DNA of 64,000 nt from Candidatus Zixiibacteriota bacterium. Lineage in GTDB: Bacteria; Zixibacteria; MSB-5A5; GN15; FEB-12. The stretch spans positions 93,034 through 157,033 of the forward strand of contig JAHOYZ010000023.1 of NCBI GenBank assembly GCA_019038695.1, in the 5' to 3' direction. Shown in pieces: positions 1 through 7,442 of this stretch. A program made the position numbers and the translations under genes. The notes under the pieces were generated by a model. The model worked only from the letters and a program-made list of their open reading frames with translations. It had not been told where the DNA came from and did no database searches. Each line of letters starts with the position of its first letter. Positions within the stretch are counted from its first letter, which is position 1.

Positions 1-79
1 CGAAAGCCAGGTCATAAAGAAGATAGACACCAGCGATGGTCAGAAACCAGACCAGCCGTCGGTTAGTAAGAAATCGCAC
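1..79 (-). CDS. 5' end of a hydrophobic protein cut by the window edge
   Basis: A minus-strand frame opens with GTG at 79 and stays open to the left edge. The first 26 residues begin MRFLTNRRLV and continue as a hydrophobic stretch rich in Leu, Val, Phe and Tyr, which suggests a membrane anchor or signal segment. An AGGAGG Shine-Dalgarno box lies at 84-89, four bases upstream of the GTG. It is divergent from motA. Too little is visible to name a family. The ribosome binding site and clean frame make it more likely real than not. Confidence 0.45.
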   Translation of the reverse strand, partial: MRFLTNRRLVWFLTIAGVYLLYDLAF

Positions 80-384
80 ACTTCCTCCTGTCGGTCGAAG
101 TACTAGGGACTATCATGCCAGTGTTGGGGAACATCTTCACAACAGACTGCTCTCCACACCCAAGAATCACAAAAAAGTATCGTAACCGCATGAGACACAC
201 AAGTTTTTTTCGCGCCAGAGTTTGTGGGACCAGTTCTGGCTTGGTCCGAGAGTACTAGCCGAAAAAGCACAAAGTTGGCACGGAATAGTCCCTCATAGCT
301 CAGCTTTATTGCCAAAGTGTCGAAATACTAAGAGAAACGTCGAATCAAAGTGAGTAAACAGACCTAATGGTTGGATAAGCAAGC
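80..384. other. intergenic region between divergent genes
   Basis: About 300 bases without a credible gene. The 70-codon minus-strand frame at 103-315 has no ribosome binding site and unnatural composition. A TGGCACG box near 276-282 resembles the -24 half of a sigma54 promoter, but the matching -12 element is absent. No strong sigma70 promoter or hairpin stands out, although the region must hold the promoters of the divergent pair. Confidence 0.4.
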
Positions 385-1242
385 ATGTTTATTTTCATCG
401 GAATCATCATTGTTTTCGGCTCCGTTCTTGGTGGCTTCGTTCTGGAAGGCGGCCACATCCTCGCACTTCATCAACCTGTAGAGATTCTGATAATCGGTGG
501 GGCGGCACTGGGAGCACTGCTTATTTCGACACCCCTTCAGGTTCTCAAGGCTATAATCTCTCAGTTGCTTGGGATTCTCAAAGGTGGTCTGGGTAAGAAG
601 GACTATCTGGACCTTTTGGTTATGATGTTCGAGATGTTCAATATCGCGCGAAAGGACGGCTTAATTGGTCTTGAGAATCATGTTGAGCACCCGGAGGAGA
701 GCGAGATATTCAAGAAATATCCCAAGTTCCTCGCCGACCACCACGCGGTAGCATTCTTTGCTGATACGATGCGCGTTATCATTTCCGGCGCAGTGCAACC
801 CCACGATCTTGAAGATCTAATGGACAATGATATTGAGACCCTCCATGAAGAGGAAGCGCGTCCAGCCGACGCTATGAATTCGGTGGCCGACGCTCTGCCC
901 GGGTTGGGTATCGTCGCGGCGGTACTTGGAATTGTCATTACCATGGCAGCCATCGACGGCCCTCCAGAGATAATCGGACACAAGGTGGGTGCTGCGCTGG
1001 TGGGTACTTTTCTGGGTATTCTGGGTTCTTATGGATTTGTGGGTCCCATGTCAGGCGCTATGAAACACCGTCTCAACGATGGCAAGCAGTACCTTACTTG
1101 TATGAAGCTGGCTCTGTTGTCATTCCATAAGGGTGTGGCCGGTGTAATTGCGGTTGAGTTTGCCCGACGTTCTCTTTATGCGGAAGTTCGTCCCGGCTTC
1201 ACCGAGTTGGAAGAAGCTTGTAACGAGACCAAGCGGAGCTAA
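385..1242 (+). CDS. motA: flagellar motor stator protein MotA
   Basis: MotA forms the membrane part of the ion-driven flagellar stator with MotB. The 285-residue product matches the usual MotA length. Hydrophobic segments lie at about residues 1-20 and 33-55, followed by a large acidic/basic cytoplasmic domain. Two more helices at about 170-225 contain the conserved ALPGLGIVAAVLGIV and GTFLGILGSYGFVGP stretches around the functional prolines. It starts at ATG 385 with only a weak upstream purine run, and motB follows six bases after the stop, so the two are one operon. The best sequence resemblance is to proton-type MotA, but ion choice is an inference. No other flagellar gene is visible in the window. 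Confidence 0.95.
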   Translation: MFIFIGIIIVFGSVLGGFVLEGGHILALHQPVEILIIGGAALGALLISTPLQVLKAIISQLLGILKGGLGKKDYLDLLVMMFEMFNIARKDGLIGLENHVEHPEESEIFKKYPKFLADHHAVAFFADTMRVIISGAVQPHDLEDLMDNDIETLHEEEARPADAMNSVADALPGLGIVAAVLGIVITMAAIDGPPEIIGHKVGAALVGTFLGILGSYGFVGPMSGAMKHRLNDGKQYLTCMKLALLSFHKGVAGVIAVEFARRSLYAEVRPGFTELEEACNETKRS

Positions 1243-1248
1243 AGGAAA

Positions 1249-2106
1249 ATGGTTGACGACAACCAACAACCGATAATCATAAAACGCATCAAGAAGGGGC
1301 ACGGTGGTCACCACGGTGGAGCCTGGAAAGTTGCTTTTGCCGATTTCATGACAGCCATGATGGCTTTCTTTCTTGTCATGTGGCTGGTTGGTCAAGCACC
1401 CGAGGTACGCGAAGCTGTGGCAGGACATTTTCGGGATCCGGGTAAGTTCAAGAGTCAAGGTAGTTCAGGGGTTTTGAAAGGCTCAAAAGGTGTGATCCCG
1501 GCCGCTGACATTTCCATCGGAGCGCGTCAGTCAACGCCAGAGCAGAAATCGCAGGGACCGTCTGATATTGAGAAGAAAGAGATGAGTCAGACGGCCATGA
1601 ATATCATCCGGGAGTTACGAAAACAAGAGGCTTTTGGGAAGCTCAAGGACAACATCAAAGTTCAGTTGACATCGGAAGGACTCCGAATAATTTTGAACGA
1701 GTCCGAGGATGCACCGGCCTTTTTCGAACCCGGCTCGGCCAAGCTTTTGCAGAAAAGCGCAGTTATCCTGATGACTATCGCCGGGGAACTGGGTACGCTG
1801 TCCAACCGCCTGGTCATTGAAGGGCACACCGATGCAGGTTTTACCGGTAACCGGGATTACACCAACTGGGAACTCTCCGCCGATCGGGCCAACGCCGCCC
1901 GACAGTTGCTGGAAGTATCCGGGCTTTATGCGGAGCAGGTGCAGGAAGTGCGCGGCTTCGCAGATCATTATCCCATGATAGTCGACTCACCCAACGATCC
2001 TCGCAATCGTCGTGTCACGATCGTGGTCTTGTACCAGGAACGCGCCAACCATTACGATCAGATTGAAGTAGGAACTGACCTGATGCAGCAGGCATCGTCC
2101 GGTTAA
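1249..2106 (+). CDS. motB: flagellar motor protein MotB
   Basis: MotB anchors the stator to peptidoglycan. The product has 285 residues. An N-terminal basic cytoplasmic stretch is followed by one transmembrane helix containing FADFMTAMMAFFLVMWLVG, whose aspartate is the ion-binding residue of the family. A plug/linker region follows, then a C-terminal OmpA-like peptidoglycan-binding domain (about residues 165-270) with VIEGHTDAG and LSADRANAARQLL. The start at ATG 1249 is preceded by AAAGGAAA, and the gap to motA is six bases. A strong terminator follows the gene at about 2216-2256, so motAB looks like a complete two-gene transcript. Confidence 0.95.
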   Translation: MVDDNQQPIIIKRIKKGHGGHHGGAWKVAFADFMTAMMAFFLVMWLVGQAPEVREAVAGHFRDPGKFKSQGSSGVLKGSKGVIPAADISIGARQSTPEQKSQGPSDIEKKEMSQTAMNIIRELRKQEAFGKLKDNIKVQLTSEGLRIILNESEDAPAFFEPGSAKLLQKSAVILMTIAGELGTLSNRLVIEGHTDAGFTGNRDYTNWELSADRANAARQLLEVSGLYAEQVQEVRGFADHYPMIVDSPNDPRNRRVTIVVLYQERANHYDQIEVGTDLMQQASSG

Positions 2107-2215
2107 GCAGTCAGTCCCATAAGTCCCATAGCATCTGAAACTGGCAGGGACATCAAATATATGGCGCTAAATACAACTGTCTCATATATTGGCCACACAA
2201 CTTAATGGTAACACA

Positions 2216-2256
2216 CCCCGGGCGGACGGCCGCCAACGGGGGTTTTTGCGTTTTTT
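2216..2256 (+). terminator. rho-independent terminator after motB
   Basis: A GC-rich stem (CCCCG, then GGCGG paired with CCGCC, then CGGGG) is followed by TTTTT, GCG and a second run of six T. It lies between motB and mfd and reads as the end of the motAB transcript. Confidence 0.75.
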
Positions 2257-2309
2257 CAGGGCTGTGGTGGAATGAGCCATGGCCAATGTGTGGGAGAAAG
2301 AGCTGAAAA

Positions 2310-5300
2310 ATGTCCATAGAAGTTCAGAAATCTTCAACATCGCGGGTAGCCCGTATTGCTCAACGTTGGCTAACCTATCCTCCGCTCACTGAACTCTGTG
2401 ATCGATTAGCCAACGATGGACCAGCTTGTCAGACAATCACCGGTCTGGCCGGATCAAGCCTGTCTTTTGCCGTTGACGCTGTGAGTATGCGACTCGAACG
2501 TCCTATCCTGGTTGTAACCCAGCATTCCGAAGACGCTGCCGATCTGCACGATGACCTGGCTTTCCTGATGGGGTCCGAACGCATTGGTCATTTCCCGGCC
2601 AGACAGATTCTACCTTACGATTTCCGCGCCCCCCAGGGGGAGATTATGGGCCGACGAATATCCACACTGGCCGGTTTGCTTGACAAGCGACTGGCGGTAG
2701 TGGTCTGCCCGATCCGGGCTTTGATGGAACCGACCATCCCCCGTGAACAATTGGCCGGGAACTGCATCCAGCTCAAGGTCGGTGGTGAAGCGGATATGGA
2801 TGACCTCATGCATCGACTGATAACGCTTGGCTTCCGACGCGTACCGGTCGTTGAGGAAGTTGGCGACTTTGCAGTTCGGGGTGGACTGCTGGATTTTTTC
2901 TCTCCCGGCTCTGAGGCACCGGTGCGGATTGAGTTTGTTGGTGATGAGATTGACACTATCCGCCTTTTCGATGTTGCCAACCAGCGAACTATCCGACGCA
3001 TCGATGATGTTACGCTACTGCCGAAGCGTGAAGTGCCCGTTACTTTTGATAACCTGGAAGAGTACCTGGGTGTCCTGCCCGAATCGGATGCTGACTACAT
3101 CCGCAGTCGGTACCTCAACGACCCGGAGCTACCCGGACTCGAGTGGCTCGTTTTCATGTTCGGAATCAGCCAGGGGAATTTGCTAGACTATTTCGGCAAC
3201 GACACCGTTCCCTTTCTTAACGGCGAAGGCAGCTTGAAGGACGAGGCGGAGGCTGTTCTGGAAGAGGGACATGCGCTATATGACCGCCTTAAGGAGCGAC
3301 TCATAAAACTGCCGACCCCGGAAACCTACTATCAATCTCCTGAGAACATTTTCTCAACCCTGGCCGGGTTCCCCCGGATTGATCAAGTGCCGTTTCGAGG
3401 TGGTCGCAAGGATATCATCGACTTTGGCTGCTCACCGCATCCAGCTTTTGGATCACGTCTCGATCTACTGGCCGAAGCTACCAAGGAATATGACACGTTG
3501 GGCATGGCATACTTTGTGGCCGTAGAAACAACCGGGCAAGCTGATCGCCTGGGTGAACTTGTGGCTGAACGAATCGGTGAGGAGGCCCGACCCGCTGTCG
3601 AAGTCGCCGATCTCAAAGCAGGTTTTGTCTGTCAGAGCGGACGGTTCGCTGTTCTTACCGATCGCGAAATCTTCAGCCGTCATCATCGTCGTGTCCGCCG
3701 GAAGAAGTTTAAAGAGGGAGTAGCTATTTCTGACTACTCCAGCCTCAACCGCAGTGATTACGTCGTTCATACCGATCACGGTATCGCGCGGTACCTGGGG
3801 CTTGAGACCATACTCGTGGACAAGCGACAACGCGACTGCCTGCTGTTGGAATACGCCGAGAAGGACCGGCTCTATGTCCCTATCGAGGAATTCAACCGAG
3901 TTTCCAAGTATGCCGGCAAAGATACCGCTCCTGCTCTGACCCATCTGGGTGGTGCCGGGTGGGACAAACTCAAGAAGAAGACCAGCAAAGCTATCGCCGA
4001 CATGGCGGCCGATTTGATCAAGTTGTACGCCGTACGAAAGACGAAAACCGGCTACTCGTTCGGTGAGGATACAGTCTGGCTTCGGCAGTTGGAAGCGTCA
4101 TTCCCGTTTGAGGAAACACCTGACCAGGCTAAGGCAATCATCGACGTCAAACGCGACATGGCTGATGAACGCCCGATGGATCGTCTTATTTGTGGTGATG
4201 TCGGCTACGGCAAAACCGAGGTCGCTGTCCGGGCTGCATTCAAAGCTATCGAGCGGGGGAAACAAGTTTCGGTATTGGTGCCAACAACGATTTTAGCTCA
4301 ACAGCACTACCAGACCTTCACCGAGCGACTGGCCGAGTTTCCCGTGCGGGTGGAAGTGCTCTCGCGGTTTCGATCCCGCAAACAACAACTGGCTACCGTT
4401 GATAATCTGGCCGAAGGAAAAGTGGACCTTGTCGTCGGAACGCACCGTTTGTTTTCCAAAGACATTTGTTTCAAAGACCTCGGTCTGCTGATAATCGACG
4501 AGGAGCACCGCTTCGGCGTCCGTCACAAAGAGAAGTTGCGGCAGTTGATGACTTCGGTTGATACGCTGTCGATGTCGGCGACGCCTATTCCGAGAACGCT
4601 GCAGATGTCGATGATCGGTGTGCGCGATATGAGTCTTATTACTACTTCGCCAAAAGACAGACTACCGATTATTACGGAGATAGTTGAGTTCGATCCGGCC
4701 ATTATCGCCACCACGATCTTACGAGAGATTGATCGTGGTGGACAGGTTTTCTTTGTGCATAATCGGGTGATGACTATCGACGCCATGTATCGTTATCTCA
4801 AGAAGATCGTTCCCCAGGCACGCATCGCCGTGGCGCACGGACAGATGCACGAGAAGTCGCTGGAGGGAATCATGCTGGCTTTCATGGCTCAACAGCACGA
4901 TGTACTGCTGTGTTCTTCAATCATCGAATCCGGTCTGGACATTCCCAATGCCAACACGATCATCATCAACCGCGCCGACCGCTTTGGACTGGCCCAGTTG
5001 TACCAGATGCGTGGTCGCGTCGGACGCAGTGCCGCACGAGCCTTTGCCTATTTGTTAAGTCCGCCAATCCGTCGGCTCAAACCGGATGCAATCAAACGTC
5101 TACGTGCTCTCGAAGCGCACTCCGATCTTGGCAGCGGCTTTGCCCTGGCTATGCGCGATCTCGAAATACGCGGCGCGGGGACATTGCTCGGCGCGAAGCA
5201 GTCCGGGTTTATTGAAGAGATCGGTTACGATATGTACAACCGTTTGCTCGAAGAAGCGGTGGCCAAACTCAAAGGCCAGGAGCTTGCGCGTCCGCCGGAA

Positions 5301-5732
5301 GTCAAGTTCGAACTCGATTTCGAAACGCATCTGAGTGGCGCCTATGTGCCCAACCGTCATCAGAGGGTGGATATCTATCGTCGTCTGGCCGACTGTTATG
5401 CGATTGACGAGGTGGAGAAAATCCGCGACGAAGTCACTGACCGGTTTGGAGCGATGCCAGCTTCGGCGGTGAATCTCTGCGACGCTATTGCCACCAAAGT
5501 TCTGGCGGGAGTATTGGGCATCGAAAAGCTAAGACTTAAGAAAGGCCAGGCTTGTCTGGTTTTCCGCGAGGATACGCAACTGACGCGCGAGATGGTGGAA
5601 TCGTTGCGGAAAGCAACCGACTGCCCGATAGAGTTTTCATTGGTAGGCCGTTCGCAGATTATGCTCGACCTGGGGCAGATCAAAGCCTCCGACCGCCTGG
5701 CGCATCTGAAGGGTGTGCTGGGGAAAATGTAG
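2310..5732 (+). CDS. mfd: transcription-repair coupling factor Mfd
   Basis: Mfd is a DNA translocase that removes RNA polymerase stalled at lesions and recruits UvrA. The 1140-residue length is normal for the family. It shows an N-terminal UvrB-like module (GRRISTLAGL, then VEEVGDFAVRGGLLDFF at about 185-200) and the CarD/RID polymerase-binding domain around residues 470-540 (SDYVVHTDHGIARYLGLE). The superfamily 2 helicase core has Walker A GDVGYGKTEVA at about 629-639 and a DEEH box at about 730. The second helicase lobe includes QMRGRVGRSAARAFAYLL, and a C-terminal TRCF domain follows. The start ATG 2310 has GGGAG upstream. No partner genes are adjacent; Mfd is usually constitutive. Confidence 0.97.
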   Translation: MSIEVQKSSTSRVARIAQRWLTYPPLTELCDRLANDGPACQTITGLAGSSLSFAVDAVSMRLERPILVVTQHSEDAADLHDDLAFLMGSERIGHFPARQILPYDFRAPQGEIMGRRISTLAGLLDKRLAVVVCPIRALMEPTIPREQLAGNCIQLKVGGEADMDDLMHRLITLGFRRVPVVEEVGDFAVRGGLLDFFSPGSEAPVRIEFVGDEIDTIRLFDVANQRTIRRIDDVTLLPKREVPVTFDNLEEYLGVLPESDADYIRSRYLNDPELPGLEWLVFMFGISQGNLLDYFGNDTVPFLNGEGSLKDEAEAVLEEGHALYDRLKERLIKLPTPETYYQSPENIFSTLAGFPRIDQVPFRGGRKDIIDFGCSPHPAFGSRLDLLAEATKEYDTLGMAYFVAVETTGQADRLGELVAERIGEEARPAVEVADLKAGFVCQSGRFAVLTDREIFSRHHRRVRRKKFKEGVAISDYSSLNRSDYVVHTDHGIARYLGLETILVDKRQRDCLLLEYAEKDRLYVPIEEFNRVSKYAGKDTAPALTHLGGAGWDKLKKKTSKAIADMAADLIKLYAVRKTKTGYSFGEDTVWLRQLEASFPFEETPDQAKAIIDVKRDMADERPMDRLICGDVGYGKTEVAVRAAFKAIERGKQVSVLVPTTILAQQHYQTFTERLAEFPVRVEVLSRFRSRKQQLATVDNLAEGKVDLVVGTHRLFSKDICFKDLGLLIIDEEHRFGVRHKEKLRQLMTSVDTLSMSATPIPRTLQMSMIGVRDMSLITTSPKDRLPIITEIVEFDPAIIATTILREIDRGGQVFFVHNRVMTIDAMYRYLKKIVPQARIAVAHGQMHEKSLEGIMLAFMAQQHDVLLCSSIIESGLDIPNANTIIINRADRFGLAQLYQMRGRVGRSAARAFAYLLSPPIRRLKPDAIKRLRALEAHSDLGSGFALAMRDLEIRGAGTLLGAKQSGFIEEIGYDMYNRLLEEAVAKLKGQELARPPEVKFELDFETHLSGAYVPNRHQRVDIYRRLADCYAIDEVEKIRDEVTDRFGAMPASAVNLCDAIATKVLAGVLGIEKLRLKKGQACLVFREDTQLTREMVESLRKATDCPIEFSLVGRSQIMLDLGQIKASDRLAHLKGVLGKM

Positions 5733-5749
5733 CAGGCATTGCCTGTTTC
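5733..5749 (+). terminator. weak hairpin after mfd
   Basis: Two bases after the mfd stop, CAGGC and GCCTG form a five-base-pair stem with an ATT loop, followed by TTTCT. This is small for a terminator but correctly placed. Confidence 0.35.
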
Positions 5750-5781
5750 TCAATTGAGTGTGTTGTAGGGCAGCTGAGTAG

Positions 5782-5805
5782 GTTGAAACTGTCTTCAGTT
5801 TCGAC
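5782..5805. repeat. REP-like hairpin
   Basis: GTTGAAACTG and CAGTTTCGAC pair over ten positions, with one G-T wobble, around a TCTT loop. There is no T-run, so it is unlikely to be a terminator. It sits in a cluster of small palindromes between mfd and the next gene, like an intergenic REP element. Confidence 0.5.
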
Positions 5806-5851
5806 AATGCCAATATATCATGGTATCGGAGAGTGCTAACGAAAGCGCTAC

Positions 5852-5879
5852 ACTAACAGAACCCACAGCAAGCTGCGGG
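5852..5879. repeat. REP-like palindrome, copy 1 of a repeated family
   Basis: The 24 bases at 5852-5875 recur exactly at 7249-7272, on the other side of the gene between them. The core CCCACAGC-AA-GCTGCGGG is an eight-base-pair hairpin with one mismatch. Read on the minus strand it starts GGTGCCCCGCAGC. The repeated sequence, imperfect symmetry and intergenic position fit a REP-type element. Confidence 0.65.
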
Positions 5880-5899
5880 GCACCAGTGCAGGGTATAGG

Positions 5900-6868
5900 T
5901 CAATTCTCTGAATCGAGCTCCTTTTCATTAACAGGAATCATTAGCCCACGCGGCTTGGCCCATTCGCAAAATTCATGTGCGGAATACTTCATAATGATGG
6001 CTGCAACACCGCTCACGAGGAGAGGAATGCCTATTTGCCAGTTCCCGAACGTTGTCACAAGAGCAACCGCAAAGTAACCCTCATTGAATACTTTCGGTAA
6101 TCTCTTCGACCATGCCTTATAGATGGAGCTGTCTGGATCGCAAATGGCACGCCATGCTATGCGGCGAAGCACTGCGAGCGCACGCTTGCCTAGGTTCTTT
6201 GGAGTTTCCGCAACCTCTAGAGGAGGGAGCAGTTTGCGATCAGGTGGTGGTAGCTGAAGAATCGAGTAGGTACGCACGTCGCGGAGAAGAAGGACTCCAG
6301 AGAGTGGAACTAGGTTGCCAATCAGTTTTGTCAGTTCGTTCTGGTCGTTTTGCTGAAGAAGTAGGACGGCTTTCTCATGGATCGCCTTTGGGTCCAGACT
6401 GGCCTCTCCCGTTCCGATCAGTTCTGACAAGACGCACTCTTCTTCAATCCGGGCAATAAAGCGCTTTTGAAACTGGCGTCTGCGGCGTTCTGACCGGATG
6501 TTATTAGCGCTCTGCACGACCTCACGAATGAGCGGCTTGGCCTTCTCCACCTGCTTTTGTCTCAACAGGCAGATAGCAAGGAAGCCAGTGGCTTCCAAAT
6601 AAAGGCGAGTGTTCTGCGCAGCTATTTGGCGTATGCCGGTGAAACCGGATTCAGCATATCTGAGGCGGTTTTCGTCCAGACAAGCCTCAAAGGCCCACAG
6701 CTTTGCTTGTAATAGACGGTGGTGTTTCCGGTCGGGAGCAAAGAGCATCTGGATTTTTGTGGCGCATTCGACTGCGATCTCTGTCTGGCCCTTGGCGACT
6801 GCAGCGCGAAGGTCCTTTTCAATATCTTTCAACTGCGGGAGGATATGAGGTGGTATCTTTGTTGCCAT
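5900..6868 (-). CDS. unrecognised protein with C-terminal membrane segment
   Basis: I do not recognise this family. From ATG 6868 the product has 322 residues. The first two thirds are helical, rich in Arg, Lys, Gln and Ala, with repeat-like helix pairs that could be a TPR-type solenoid (for example the stretch LYLEATGFLAICLLRQKQVEKAK, abbreviated here, near residue 95). Near the C-terminus is one hydrophobic segment (IGIPLLVSGVAAIIMKY), then a short polar tail. ATG 6868 is preferred over an upstream TTG at 6886 because AGGGGA lies seven to eight bases before it. A minus-strand promoter candidate lies at 6977-7005. It is the only gene between mfd and gyrA and is flanked on both sides by REP-like hairpins, which suggests an insertion-prone spot. 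Confidence 0.75.
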   Translation of the reverse strand: MATKIPPHILPQLKDIEKDLRAAVAKGQTEIAVECATKIQMLFAPDRKHHRLLQAKLWAFEACLDENRLRYAESGFTGIRQIAAQNTRLYLEATGFLAICLLRQKQVEKAKPLIREVVQSANNIRSERRRRQFQKRFIARIEEECVLSELIGTGEASLDPKAIHEKAVLLLQQNDQNELTKLIGNLVPLSGVLLLRDVRTYSILQLPPPDRKLLPPLEVAETPKNLGKRALAVLRRIAWRAICDPDSSIYKAWSKRLPKVFNEGYFAVALVTTFGNWQIGIPLLVSGVAAIIMKYSAHEFCEWAKPRGLMIPVNEKELDSEN

Positions 6869-6976
6869 GAATAAGTCCCCTGTCAAAACGAACGATCAAG
6901 CTCAATTGCCGCCATGAAGTGCAACGGATTCACTATCAGGCTCAGCATAACGTAACCCTATGACCCTTTACAAAAT

Positions 6977-7005
6977 AGGATAATCTACTAATCAGTCAAT
7001 GTCAA
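6977..7005 (-). promoter_or_regulatory. sigma70-type promoter for the 5900-6868 gene
   Basis: On the minus strand a perfect -35 TTGACA (7005-7000) is followed by a 17-base spacer and TATCCT (6982-6977). Predicted transcription starts near 6970, about 100 bases before ATG 6868. Confidence 0.6.
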
Positions 7006-7150
7006 CTGCCAAGATATGATGTCACTTGACATACACCTCTCTCCAACGCATTTTCAAAGTCATAATTAGAAACAACACAAATATGAGATAACGCCAGATA
7101 GATGGCATCGGGATGCTTCAAACCGACTCCCCGCTACCAAACTTGGTCCC

Positions 7151-7275
7151 CTGAAGCCAAACAGCTTCGTGGGTTTTGTTTTGGCCCATTCACGCCCAAA
7201 CAAGTTTGAGCGTGCCACCCAATCGTAAAGTCACACGGCGACGTACGGACTAACAGAACCCACAGCAAGCTGTGG
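7151..7275. repeat. cluster of three REP-like hairpins upstream of gyrA
   Basis: Three palindromes stand in a row. GAAGC-CAAACA-GCTTC is at 7153-7168. CACGC-c-CAAAC-AA-GTTTG-a-GCGTG is at 7191-7214 (ten pairs, one mismatch). CCACAGC-AA-GCTGTGG is at 7260-7275 (seven perfect pairs), with the 24-base repeat 7249-7272 shared with 5852-5875. On the minus strand the last two start with GGTGG heads (GGTGGTCC, GGTGGCACG). The rest of the 570-base gap between the minus-strand gene and gyrA holds no credible coding frame. Confidence 0.65.
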
Positions 7276-7442
7276 ACCACCAACCCTACGAAATATTTCC
7301 ATAACCCCTTGTACCGCACCACAATAAATCGCGTCCCTAGAGCCTGTTTTTGTTGCCTCAAGATAGCATAATTCGTACCTTATTGAGTCAACATAGCTGA
7401 GTGTTTTTTGGTCTGTTTTAGCAAAGGAATTTGCCACTAATT

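Noticed and set aside
275..290. TGGCACG box like a sigma54 -24 element upstream of motA
   Set aside because: The -12 half (TTGCA-like) is missing at the required spacing.
103..315. 70-codon minus-strand open frame upstream of motA
   Set aside because: No ribosome binding site, Cys/Trp/His-rich odd composition, and it overlaps the likely promoter region.
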